Shown here: one piece after another, positions 31,592 through 42,933 of the stretch
Position numbering within the stretch: the first letter of the stretch is position 1
How the letters are laid out: the number at the start of each line of letters is the position of its first letter
Assembly (NCBI GenBank): GCA_032718475.1
Contig: JAUCBJ010001692.1
Coordinates: 1 to 64,000 of the forward strand
Source of the DNA: Nemertoderma westbladi
Lineage: Eukaryota > Xenacoelomorpha > Nemertodermatida > Nemertodermatidae
DNA length: 64,000 nt
Direction of reading: 5' to 3'
Translations under genes and position numbers: made by a program
Notes under the pieces: generated by a model
Seen by the model: the letters and a program-made list of their open reading frames with translations, nothing else
Database searches by the model: none
What the model was told of the DNA's origin: nothing

Positions 31592-33083
31592 TTAGTCTTT
31601 CTTGCGCGGACGGCGTTTACGCAGTTTTTTGAGGCTAGCAAGAGTCCTTTTCTCTTTGGGGCGAGCCACTTTACTAGGAGGGCTATAACTCCTGGGTGAA
31701 GGGTGCAATACAATTGCATCGGAAGGTTTAGGATTACGGTCGGTGTATCCGCCGGTCGAGGTACCTGGTTGATCGATATCAACCTCAGTGGAACGAGGTC
31801 GAACAACCTTGAGAGCGCATTTTAAGACAGCAGCTCTTACTGGTGCCTTACGGGTCATTTGCACGAGAGCGGTAGGTGGACCGTGTGTAGTGAGAAATTC
31901 CCTCGGTTTGATGATTCTTTCCAACTCACGTTCTCGGGCTCTATCGGGATCGATATGCTTCTCCTCGAGCTGATTTTCCTCCGCTTGTCGTTGAAAGCAT
32001 TCGTCCAAAACTCTTGCAGAAAGTAGAGTCGTCCAAGTTCGAAATCTTCTTAGAGATTCTGGATTTCCTGATCGAACTGAGATAAAGCTAATTCGTTTAC
32101 CGCTTGGACTTGTTGTTGCAATCTCTGAACAATCGTAGGTTCCTTTTCCGATCTTTTTGCCGAATAATGTCTAACGCGTTTCGTTCAACTCTCTCCTCCA
32201 CCTCGGTGACAGGTTGTTTCGTGTTAAACGGGGACGATTATACGGTTGAATGGCGATATTAGGTGTCCGCGTCCCAATCCGGCTAGGTAAGATGGGCGAA
32301 TATTTAGGGAGCCCACAACCGGAGTGCCACCGACTAACCGTTCGGGTAACACTAGATCTTTGAACAGTGAGTACAGTTCGGGAGGATCCGTGATACTATT
32401 AGGATCAAGAGTCTGAGGTCTTAACTAGGGAATGAGGAGGTCTGACCGAGTATTCCGGAACTCTGATCATAGGTTTATTTAAGGATCGTTTGAATCGAGC
32501 GAGCGTAGGTGATACATCGAACAAGTTTCGCTCGAAACTCCCAGAAATATAGCGAGTAAAACCGTGTTTAAAGCAACGTCTCCGTGGATGTTTATGTCTT
32601 TCCGTTTGTTGGTTGGGTCTTGGGCATTCATCGCAATAATACCAAAGACGCACGTCTTGTAGGGGAAACGCGGGTGATATTTATTCGGTTTTACAATGTT
32701 TCTCTCAAGAATTCCAAATATACGTTGGAGTTACCGCGTTTATCCGGTTCTTTAACGTCTTCTCTTTCGAGTCGATTTCGAATAGAATTTTCGCATTCGA
32801 TTTTCAGTTTATCATTCCGACTCCGCTGGGTAGGATATTTAAATAGTACCATTTCCCTTTCGGTGTCGACATAGTCCGTATCGTGTAAATCGATAGGATG
32901 GCCAGTAGTTAAGAAGTCCATATACGTACCATTACGATGCGTATAGCGAGCGGTGAATTTTCTATAGTACAATTCAGGCGTAAGTTGCTTCTGGGACATC
33001 GGCGGTTCGATATAACGACCATCGTCCTCCGTAGTAGTTGGACTAGCGTCGCCGCGTATCAAGCTATCCACAAACGCTTGCAA
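31592..33083 (-). pseudogene. Minus BEL extra 3' ORF region, degenerate
   Basis: Minus-strand pieces read in order: 33,083-32,691 (contains YYRKFTARYTHRNGTYMDFL), 32,653-32,405 (WYYCDECPRPNQQTERHKH, a Cys pair with following H and C), a piece near 32,390-32,230 (ITDPPELYSLFKDLVLP), a short coiled-coil piece at 32,150-32,050, and 32,008-31,592. The last ~115 residues match the tail of ORF B of the plus element, including GTSTGGYTDRNPKPSDA and the basic LKKLRKRRPRKKD end. The upstream part does not match ORF A or B, so the two elements carry different 3' genes fused to one shared tail. Several frame shifts and stops show decay. Function unknown; nucleic-acid binding is suggested by the Cys/His cluster and basic tail. 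Confidence 0.6.
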
Positions 33084-34830
33084 CGGTAGAGTACCCTGAT
33101 ACCAAGATCATCTTCTATCAACTCAGTCATATCTGCTATATGAGTTTATCAATATTATAATTAGTTATAATTAGGCTAGCGGGCGTCGCTGCCTACCCCT
33201 CACGGCCCCCGGACAGTGTAAGATCCTCAGCGCTGATGTACTGTCGCCGCTGTGCCTATCGCCAACATAGTAGCTGCACAACGACAACAACGACCAGCGC
33301 GAGTCATCCACTGTCCGTCCCAAAGGCTTAGATTTACTTCAGGTTCTTACTGCAGAGTTAGGGCTACTTTAACAATTGCGACTCGCTACTGTAAACACAC
33401 TTTAGTAGTAACATTCACCTATAAACGCACAAATTCCACACAACTGTCACAAACCGCACACATTCGGGCCATTTGTCCGTTAGTCAAGTGCCTTCCAGAA
33501 TGCCACGTTATTATTGGGTATCCTTGGATACTAGCAGTGTGCTATTATTCCTTATGCTATTCAATGGGCAAGCTTTATTGTTCTTTTAACTCACTTCTAA
33601 TTCTAGCGTGGTTGTTGCCATGGTGACATTATGGAAAGCTAGCCGTAGAATTAGGGTAATTCTCATGCATACAGATCTGGGATGCTATTTAATAGTAATT
33701 CTTTAATTGTCAATATTCCTCTTTATACATGATTTTATGAATTTTATCGGCTATTGACTATATATTGGAGATTCTCGCACACTAATACACTTAATAGGGT
33801 GAATCTCCGCTCCCATGATCTATTAATTAATGGAATTTTGGGAATGTTACAAATTGTATAAAAATGACAATTTATCAAATTCATTAAAAGATATGAATTT
33901 AAATTTATTCCCGTAAATTTTATTATTTAATATTAAATAGACACAATTTTATTCCAGAGCATGTCTGGGGACTAGGATCCTGAATTCTAGGAAATTTGTC
34001 CTTTTAAGAGTATCGGTAGGTGCTACGATATCTTAATAGACTAGAATTTTAAAGGATCTAAAATTTTATAGATTTTAATTTATAGAATTTCTAGAGTTAA
34101 CTTGTAAGTAGTTACTCTATTGTATCTATTTGACAGATTTTATAAATATTAATAGTTAATATTTAAGATGGGCACCGGTTTATTCCAGAACTTGTCTGGG
34201 GACGTTAACCACTGATTCTAGAATTTTGTCTTTCAAGTATATCGGTGGGTGCCGTGATATCTTAATCGACTAGAATTACAGATGGTCAAAGGGTTTAACA
34301 GATTTATTTTGCGTTTTACGCTACTGTTAAAGGGACATCACGCTACTATATGTATTATTTAATATACGGTATGAGAGCAATATCGCAAGAAGCAATGTCA
34401 GTGAGAAGAGGCAAGTCGTTTCCAAGGTCTACCCAGAGCTTGGTTTAGCCGAGACACGAGGATCTGAATTTTGCATTCCTAATACTCTACTTACCAATAA
34501 TACTTGAATATAGTAGGAGCTTTATTGTACTTTAATAAGTACGGACATTTCATCTTACTATAGTCACGTATTTATAATATGATACGGACAGTAAGGAAAG
34601 AGAAAAATAATTATTTCTCGCCGTCGCACTAAATATATAATATATAAGTAATTAAGTAATAAACACTAATATATATTGCACTAATCTACTAAATAATCGC
34701 TAAAATAACATTCTACTAAATAAAATTAAAGAAAACGATTAGAATAAAATTACATAATAATACATACATAAATATAAAATAATAAGAACAAATATAAAAT
34801 AATATAGTCACACACCCACTCCAGACGCTG
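33084..34830 (-). other. Minus BEL noncoding gap with 230-bp duplication
   Basis: AT-rich interval between the integrase stop and the extra ORF region. TTTATTCCAGARCWTGTCTG starts two ~100-bp copies at about 33,948 and 34,179, offset 230 bp, sharing TATCGGTRGGTGC and GATATCTTAATMGACTAGAA. It could be spliced out or hold a promoter for the extra ORF. ORF A of the plus element occupies the corresponding position there. Confidence 0.6.
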
Positions 34831-36951
34831 TTACGTTGGGGAGTCCCTAGATGTTTGTTGGATTAGGGAGGTGGTCGTGGGAAGATTATCTTGCCTTCCA
34901 TAGTTTCCGGAGAGTTCTCTGTCTCTTTCCAGTAAACATAAACGACCAACTGGGCGATTGAGTTGCTGTGTCTCGAAGACAATTCCCGGTTTCTTAAAGT
35001 TACGTCGCATGACGACGAGTTCTACCGATCGCACTAAACCGTCATCCGAGATATGAGTCTCGATGATACGACCTGTCTGCCACCGCTTACGTGGAAGATC
35101 TGAATCCACAATAAGGACCATGTCTCCGGCGCTGACGTTTTCTTGCTGCGCAAACCACTTAGTTCGAAGTTGTAGCGTGGGCAGATAATGTTTTTCGAAG
35201 TGGTCAGCGAAACGACGGGATAACAACTGCATAAGTTGCCAAGTTTGCCGACAGTATTCGTCTCCGTCCGTGATTTCCGATCGTGGGAGCATGGCTACAG
35301 GTTTCTTCAGTAGGAAGTGCACGGGTGTTAGCGCTTCCAGGGAATCGGGACTCGATGAGACTGGCATAAGCGGTCTCTCATTGAGATAGGCGGCTATTTC
35401 CTCCATTAACGTCCGCAAAAGTTCGTCGGTGAGATACACGCGGCACGGCACTATAAAGTGAAATGCGGTCTTCACGCTTCTGATTAATCTCTCCCAACTT
35501 CCTCCCCACAAAGGGGCGTCGGCGGTGTTGAAGGTCCAGCTAGATGCTGTTACCCTTAGCTGATCGTCCACCTGTCTTTGGTTCCAATCTTTGACGTAAG
35601 CCTTGATTTCATTGTTGGCACCAATGAAGTTCGTTCCCTTATCAGATCTCATCGTGTTACTAGTTCCAAAGCGAGCGATCTGTCGGCGTAAGCTCAATAT
35701 GAAGCTATTGGTAGACAAATCGTTCACCATATCGAGATGGATAGCTCTACAAGTCATACAGACAAAGATGACACACCATCTCTTGCCTATAGTCCTAGCA
35801 CGATATACTTCAATAGGGCTAAATAAATCCACACCGGTATTAGTAAAGGGTGGTTCATAGAAGCTTACTCGTTCCCTAGGTAATTCTGCCTCTCGCTGTG
35901 TTAAAGGCCTACTGAATGCTTTCCTACAGGGTATGCAGTTCCTAAGAACTTGGTTCAGAGCTCTACGGGGTTTATGAAAATAATAGCGAGTTCGAATTTC
36001 GCTAACAACTCGTTCTCTACCAGCATGATAAAGCTTACTGTGAACATCTACAATCATCTTGATTTGTATTTCAAGATTTCTAATGAGTATGGGAAACTTA
36101 GTTTCAAAGGATAATGGAGCATTAGTTAGTCTTCCTCCAACACGTATTAACCCATCTATCATTGTGCTAGAGAAACGATCCCTTAAGCGCATCTGTGGAT
36201 TTCTCAACAACGGGAAATACTTATCGGAATCCTCATAGCATTGCAAGAGTCTCAGTATCTGCTTATTGGTTTCTTCATGCTCCTGGTAACTGATCTTCTC
36301 CTTCAGAAACCTGTCGGATATCTTGTATTTGGGAAGATCTTTAACAACATGGACCTGCGCAGATGTCAGTGGAGCGGTATCACTAGTGGTCTTCGTCCTG
36401 GAGTAGTGATGATGAAAACATCGCTTTAAATATGTAACGGCCTTACAGAGCCAATTCCAGGAACTATAGTGATGTATCGCTCTCTGTAGGAGGGGTGAGA
36501 GTCCTTGCGAGACATCTGGTATTCCAGATTTCCAATCTCTCTCCCTGATTTCCACAACAGACTTATTTGTGGCTGCGGGTTTCGGATCCAAAGCGTCGTC
36601 TCCGGAAGTGTGTAGTACAGACAGATCTACCACGGGTTTAAATAACTTCGATTTACTCGCCCGAGTTTTAGGTTTGACTTTCTCCGCTCCCTTGGCCTGT
36701 CTAATCTCCGCCGTAGTAAGATGAGGAGGCCATTCATCCTCTTCTTTGCTTAGGAAGTCGGGTCCACCTAACCAGTCTGGAGTATCTATCAGTTCTTGTG
36801 GAGTTGCTCCCCTGGAGGCGATGTCGGCTGGATTAATCGTTCCGGGGCAATGTCTCCATTGATCTATCTTCGTGCGACTAAGTATAATGGCTACTCTGTT
36901 GGTAACGAAGACGCTGAACTGACAGTCTTCATTGGTTATATACTCCAACAC
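34831..36951 (-). pseudogene. pol: BEL integrase (with RNase H end), minus element
   Basis: 706-codon open frame on the minus strand. It starts inside the RNase H domain (LEYITNEDCQFSVFVTNRVA, then HCPGTINPADIASRG) and runs through a zinc-binding His/Cys region (VHSKLYHAGRERVVSEIRTR, then NCIPCRKAF). The DDE core is NTGVDLFSPIEV (Asp at 35,827-35,829), SDKGTNFIGANNE (Asp at 35,641-35,643) and WGGSWERLIRSVK (Glu at 35,491-35,493), all three acidic residues present. The C-terminal DNA-binding part includes GDMVLIVDSDLPRKRWQTG. The enzyme joins retrotransposon DNA to the genome in the nucleus. It is cut off from RT by stops in RNase H at 36,950-37,075, so this copy is not expressed as a normal polyprotein. 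Confidence 0.92.
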
Positions 36952-37071
36952 GAGTAAAGCATCGGTCCAATAGATAGTTTTCTCCAGTGGATAGTCGATC
37001 TGTTCTGTTACATTCCGGCCGATGGCTGTAGCGTATAGAGCCGCTTTTAACTCCGCTCAAGGAACTTTCAA
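36952..37071 (-). pseudogene. Disrupted RNase H segment, minus element
   Basis: Between the RT and integrase frames, the minus strand still encodes ELKAALYATAIGRNVTEQID and YWTDALLV, the middle of a BEL RNase H. A stop after ALINN and a TGA just before the ELKAALY segment interrupt it. Confidence 0.8.
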
Positions 37072-39255
37072 CTAGTTGTTTATCAAGGCCTTAGAGGTAA
37101 CCAAGGCGACCTTGATTCCATCCAGAGTTTCAACTCTCAGGTAGGCTACTATACCTATTCCCATATCGCTGGCGTCTCCAAACACATGGAGTTGATAGGA
37201 ATACGTAGGGAGAACATGACCAAAATATGAACGGGAAATTATAAAGTTCTCGATTGATGGTAGAGAATCTTCCCATTTCATCCACTTCTTTAATAGTTCT
37301 CCCTTAAGTGGATCGTCCCATGAGTGGTTTTCAAGCCACATTTGTTGTACTAAACTCCGAGCAATCAATATAACAGGGCTAATAAATCCCAATGGATCGA
37401 AATAAGTGCTCAGGATACTTAGACAAATCCGTTTAGTCCAAACTGGATTATCTCGCTGTTTTAGCTGGAAAAACAGGATATCTCTCTCTGTGTCCCATTT
37501 CAAACCAAGTGTCTTGGTTTCTGGAAGATCGTCTTTGATTAGGTCTAGATCTTTAACTCCTCGATCTTCTACCGGGATCGATTCCAGAAACTCACGGGAG
37601 TTGCTGGTGAATTTAGTTAATCGAAATCCACCTCTTTTCAAGCACTCTACCGTTCCTTTGGCGACATCAATGGCTTCTTTCACTGATGGGAGGGACTTTA
37701 AATTGTCGTCCATGTATATATCCCGTTTGATGTTGTCGATCACCTCTTTAGAGAAGGCGTCCCGGTTGTCATCAGCAGTGGTGCGCACTACTGAGCAGGC
37801 GTTTGAAGGACTCGAGATGATCCCAAAAGCCTGGATGGTCATCCAGTACTCCACCGGTTTCTGGTTGAGGTCTCCCTCAGGCCACCACAGAAATCGTAGG
37901 CTGTCTCGATCCCTATCCAGCGCTTTAACTTGTAAGAACATGCCTTCTATATCTGAGGCAAAAGCGATTGAATATTGTCGTAATCTTAAGAGTATTCCCA
38001 ACAAGGATTGGAGTAAGTTGGGTCCTGGCAACAACTCGGAATTGAGGGATTGGCCCATGTAGAGGGCGGAGCCGTCAAATACTACCCAGACTTCGTTGGG
38101 TTTACCGGGTTTGGGAACGTAATGATGTGTTAGATAGTACGTTCTCTCAGTTATGGGTGTTTCTTCCGGTACTCGCTCCGCATATCCCTTGTCAATAAAT
38201 TTCTTCAACTGAGTCTTGTACATTTCCTTAGCTGAAGCATTTGCCGTAAGGCGTCGATGTAGTTGCGCAATTCTTTTCTCCGCCAAGGGTCGGTTGTTTA
38301 TAAATATAGGTTCTCGCTTTCGAAATGGCAGACCAATTTCATATCTACCTTGATCTTTAAGAAAACGTGTAGTTGTTTCCTGTATCTGCTTGGCTCTTTC
38401 TGCTTCTACCGATAGGGCCTTATTGTAGGAATTGGGCTCTACAGCCTCTTGAGTAAAGAATCGTACGGCGTGTTCATCCCGAGTCTTCGCGTTGTAGCGA
38501 TCTATCACGTCATTCAGTTCGTCGTTATAGTCGACTGTTCCTGATGGATGAATGAGTTGACATAGGTTCACTTGGTTTTGCCAAGTTTCGTTTTCCGTAA
38601 GGAGGTCGATGGTATTCTCCTCGTCGAAGAGATGGTGGATATCATCATTATCTGAGGAGTATGGTGTTCCCTCAGTTGTGTCATCTACCTCACTGCTCTC
38701 CGCTTCCCATTCACTTACCTGGTAGACCCGTTCTTTGGGTAACCTTTCCATGAGAGTTCTACGGGAAGGGCCAGTAAAGTACCAACCTACTCTAGTTCTT
38801 CCCGCATAGGTTTGTAGTGGTTGCGGTTGAGCAGGCCGTTTCTCCAATGTCTCAAGCGCCTCATGCGCATTTTGGCCGATGAGTATTTGCACTCCAGGGT
38901 AGTCTGTGTTGAATCTAGGTATCTTAAGGTGCTGGGTGAAATCGTCCTCATCCCAGTTATAAGGTTCCACTTGGCTGGTAGCGAAGTTCTTTATCGCCAC
39001 CATTTTTACTGACCTTATACTGTATTCTCCTAGTTTATCCTGGGGAGTGGACAATGCACCTACATAATAATCTGCAATTACTGTAGATTTCCAAACCTGC
39101 ATAATTCCTGACATGTTTAACTTAGTTCGGAACTTGGGTTGTCCAGCAAAGATGTCTTCGGCTAGTTCTTTGTCGATGAATGTTCCTGTGCTGCCGGAGT
39201 CAAGGAGGGCGTTCACTATATAACTCTTGTCACGCCCATGGACTCTCAACTGCAC
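37072..39255 (-). pseudogene. pol: BEL protease and reverse transcriptase, minus element
   Basis: 727-codon frame. Aspartic protease NALLDSGSTGTFIDKELAED has DSG at 39,193-39,201. RT follows with YYLTHHYVPKPGKPNEVWVV, FASDIEGMFLQVKA, and YMDD at 37,705-37,716. After the thumb come LGFISPVILIARSLVQQMWL and the first part of RNase H (HVFGDASDMGIGIVAYLRVE). It is separated from the zinc-knuckle frame by a single in-frame TGA near 39,264, where the plus copy has AGA. It is about 90 percent identical to the plus copy by eye. The RT is intact in catalytic residues; the polyprotein is broken. Confidence 0.92.
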
Positions 39256-39267
39256 TATGGGAAATTC

Positions 39268-40134
39268 TCAGATTCCTACGTTGGAAGTTGGTGCTTTCCA
39301 AGATGGTTGTCGTTCAGGAGTAGTTAGGGGGAGCTCATTGTCAGTTTCCTTCTCATACGTAAGTGCTCGATACACTGCGGTATTTATTAGGTAACAGGAT
39401 TCGTTTTCGTCGGAGAATTCGTCCGTATAGAATCCTTCCATCTCAGAACTTTGGTCAGTGTCGTTCACATCACTGAATTGGACATGTAGTTCGGACTCAC
39501 TTACCTGACTAGGGCTGTTTCTTTCGAATTCAGTGTGCAACAAGATATGATGTTTCGCGCCGCACTTTGCACACCTTGCGTCGGAGTAACAGGTTCGCCG
39601 TTGGTGTCCTTGTCTGAGGCAATTATAACACAACCGCTTATCCCACATGACTTCACGTCTATCTTTTAGTAACTTCTTTAAAAATTCATCACACGTACTT
39701 AAACGGTGGGGCCCGTCACACAGCGCACATTTTGGTTTGATGTTACTTACCTTACTTTGAGTAACGTTGTGCACACTCGTTCTTTCCTCGGGCTTTCTTA
39801 CATGAATTCTCTTAGGAGACGTAGGAGGAGTTTTTCTTACCTGTTCTCTCCTGTCATTGGTTCAAGACTTGAATTTACTTACGTCTTTAGGCACTTTGTT
39901 GACATAGTAAGATCTTTCAGTGTCTTTCCCGCTGTCCTCTTCTTGAGAAGCCTGGCTTTCGCCGTCGTCGGTATAACACACTGGTGTTACCTTTCTCCTA
40001 GAAACGGGTTTCTCACTTACCTTATTTTCTGGTGTCTTCTCTCTGGACTGCTTTAGGAGCTGTAATTTTACCTCTCCATCTAAGAATGACATGAGATCAG
40101 CCATGGTAGGGTCTCTTCGTTGTTGTTCCATCAT
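39268..40134 (-). pseudogene. BEL gag C-terminal zinc-knuckle region, minus element
   Basis: Two frames, 40,134-39,862 and 39,774-39,268, with a frame change near 39,860. Knuckles CALCDGPHRLSTC, CYNCLRQGHQRRTC and CAKCGAKHH match those of the plus element. An acidic stretch (VSESELHVQFSDVNDTDQSS) precedes the protease. These knuckles bind retrotransposon RNA during particle assembly. Confidence 0.88.
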
Positions 40135-42933
40135 ATATAAGACTTTTTCTTGTCCCAGCGTGTACCTACTCCACCCTTTGGTAAAGTAGAGGCCACGGCT
40201 CCAATAACCATAGAACTCTGATATTCATGGGACTTACCTAGCCAATCTAATTGTCTACAGATCTCCTGAATCTCATCGGAAAACTCTATAATCCCGCTGC
40301 TAATGAACTTTCGGGGCGCTACCAATTTTGCATACAAATACCTAGCTATGTTATTCCTATTACCATACCTGATGTTTAGTGTATCCCAAACTTGTCTTAA
40401 TCCATCTGGATGTCCAATAAACTTTAACGCCATTAACTTGGGAGATCCTTCCAAGCACTCAATGAGGAATCTAAGTTTCTCTCCATTAGATAGCACAGAG
40501 TTCTGTATGTTATCTTTATAATATTCATTAAAAGGTAACCATTTCATCTCATCTCCATTGAACTTAACGATCTCTCCCACCTTTACCGCTTGACGGGCTT
40601 CGGTTCTAGCCATTTGACGCGTAAAACTTTCTTGGGCCATCGTGTTATTTAATATCGAGTTATCGGTATAATAAATTTCTCGGATTATGATCAGGTCTAT
40701 ATGGAATATCATTGTCAACAGGTTTATAATTACCCTTAATAGTTTCTACTTCACTAGCAGTATAGATGCGTGTAGGCTCCACACCTTGCGCATGAAATAC
40801 TTCAGACCTAACAGGTTGACACATTGTTACAGGGGGTGATGGTATACCCTTTTGTATATTTACTAATTTATCGCGTTCTAACGCGATACTCTGCTGCACT
40901 TCTTGCAACTCTAACCTGCCCTCTCTGACTGTTCCCTTTAAGTGCTGAACAGTCCCTTCCATCTCCCGGACCTGCTGAGAGGAACACAAACGGTGTTCCC
41001 TCAGCTGCCCGAGCAGGAGACCCATCTCCCGCCATCCCTCATCCACCCACTCTACCGCCGAAGCGGGAGCCGCCAACATAGTAGCGGGTAGACGAGGGAC
41101 AATGGGCGACAAATCGTCGATATTTCGCTCGGAGTCCAGGACAGGAACTGTCTCAGGGGCGGTTCTGTTGGGCACAGGTAGTTTAGTGCTGTGCAAAGGG
41201 AATTTAGAGGTAGGTTCTGGGAGTACAGGTGTCTCTATCACCGAAGGGGTGGCTTCGAGAACAGGCCTAATTATTTCAGGCTCATCTACTATTGTAGGGA
41301 GTCTTTCTATTCTAATAATTTGGTCTGTGGGTTCTGTACTACCTAAGTCTGTGCTAGCTAGTTGCCTTCTAACAGCTGGGGGCAAATCAGGCAATTTCTG
41401 ACGGTGGGACATTCTTCTACGCCTGCTTAGACGAGATCTATTTCCTCCGCCTTCAAGATCGGCGGTATCGCCTTCATCAGATGATGTAAATCCCTGTCTT
41501 TTGGGAGTAGATCGACTCATCATCTGCATTTGACTAGCTGTTAACTGTTTATTGAAGTTGTCTTGCTTCTCCTGAAGATTTTCCAACTCTAGTTGGGTTG
41601 TCTCTTCAGATGCCCTCCGTTCTGCTTCTGCCACTGCCGCTTTTCTTTCCACTTCGGCCGCTTTTCTTTCCACTTCGACCGCCTTTCTTTCCGCTTCTGC
41701 CGCTGCCACTGCCGCCTTTCTTTCCGCTTCTGCCGCTGCCACTGCCGCCTTTCTTTCCACTTCGGCCGCTTTTCTTTCCACTTCGACCGCCTTTCTTTCA
41801 GCTTCTGCCTCTGCCGCTGCCGCTGCTGCTGTCTTTCTATCTTCTATACGTTTTTTCTTCACTTGTTCTTCTTGAACCCTAGCGATGCGGATGCTTTCAT
41901 CAAATTTAGCTTGGTTCGCAGCTAACATTTCCGCATCTATTGCGTCCAACACAAACTTGGCTCCTTCACTATTAGGACGAAGTCCAGCCAGCCTTCTCCT
42001 CAACTCTTCGTCACCTAGAAATCGTTGATAGTCTGACAGATAGATGTCTATAGCGTCCTTCTTCTGCGGTTTCTCTGCTGTCGCTTCGCTTTCCACTTGA
42101 GAAAAGGTAGCGTCTGTTGATTCTCCGTGGGTTGAGCGCTCAGCCAGCTGAAAATTCCACTGGGCCGTTCCTTGAACCTTGAGACTCACCCGCTGGAACC
42201 AAGTCTTTACGGCAACTTGCAACGACATGTCTTGTCTTCTTTTCGAAGCTTCCTCAAAGGCCGATAGGATTAGTCTGATCCTTAGAATTCTTTCTCTAAC
42301 TTGATAAAGCAGCTCTCCCTGCTCTTGAGGTCCTTGGGGTTGTCGAAACAGTTGTTCTTCTAATCGCTCCAAAGAGCTGAAGAATCCCTGTACATATCCT
42401 GCTGCCGACCTCTTCCACACAGCTGGATCACTAGTGTCTTTTGTCACTCCCATCCTGTGTATGTCTTCCCAGGCAGCTTCCGATAAGTCAAACGGGAGTC
42501 CGGGTCCGGGGAAGTTCCATTGCGACTCGACAATAGACTTCAGTTCCTCCCTTGTGTATCCCGCATAACTATCCTTGGTCGATCGCTTACTTCTCTCCCA
42601 ATCAATTTGGTGTTCCTCCACCGCAATCAATACCCTAGTGAGTACGGCTGCAGGAAGGATGAGAAGGGGATCCGAATAAACCGCATCTGCCATCTTTGCT
42701 CCGCGCTCGGGTGTCAGCTCTACAGTATCCGAACTACTGGAGCTGTCGGGCCGCTGAGAAATAAGTTCTCGGCTCGAGTGTTGCTGCTGTTTAACAGCTG
42801 CTTCTTGGTCCCGCTTGACTTGAGCCCAAGTGCCTATGATATACCTCCGGTGTTGGACTAGCCTAGGGTCCGATACTACTACTGGAGGGATGATCTTTCT
42901 TACAGTAGGAGGTGAGTTGAACTTCGGTCTCAC
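40131..42933 (-). pseudogene. gag: BEL gag, minus element
   Basis: Frames 42,933-40,690 and 40,690-40,131. The normal ATG region is gone: about 80 bp present in the plus copy (21,905-21,990) are deleted upstream of 42,933, so no good start remains. The body matches the plus copy. The Ala/Glu/Lys coiled-coil repeat (41,625-41,840) has a different number and order of units, e.g. AVEVERKAAEVERKAAVAAA. The DUF1759-like core VKVGEIVKFNGDEMKWLPFN is present. Frame shifts lie near 40,690 and 40,131. Together with the zinc-knuckle frames it forms the gag moiety. Confidence 0.88.

Noticed and set aside
33252-33626. 124-codon plus-strand frame in the BEL noncoding gap
   Set aside because: Antisense to the element, no motif, and composition like the surrounding noncoding DNA.
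37406-38062. 218-codon plus-strand frame opposite the minus BEL RT (and 27,171-27,482 opposite the plus RT)
   Set aside because: Antisense shadow of conserved RT sequence; no homology or start context.
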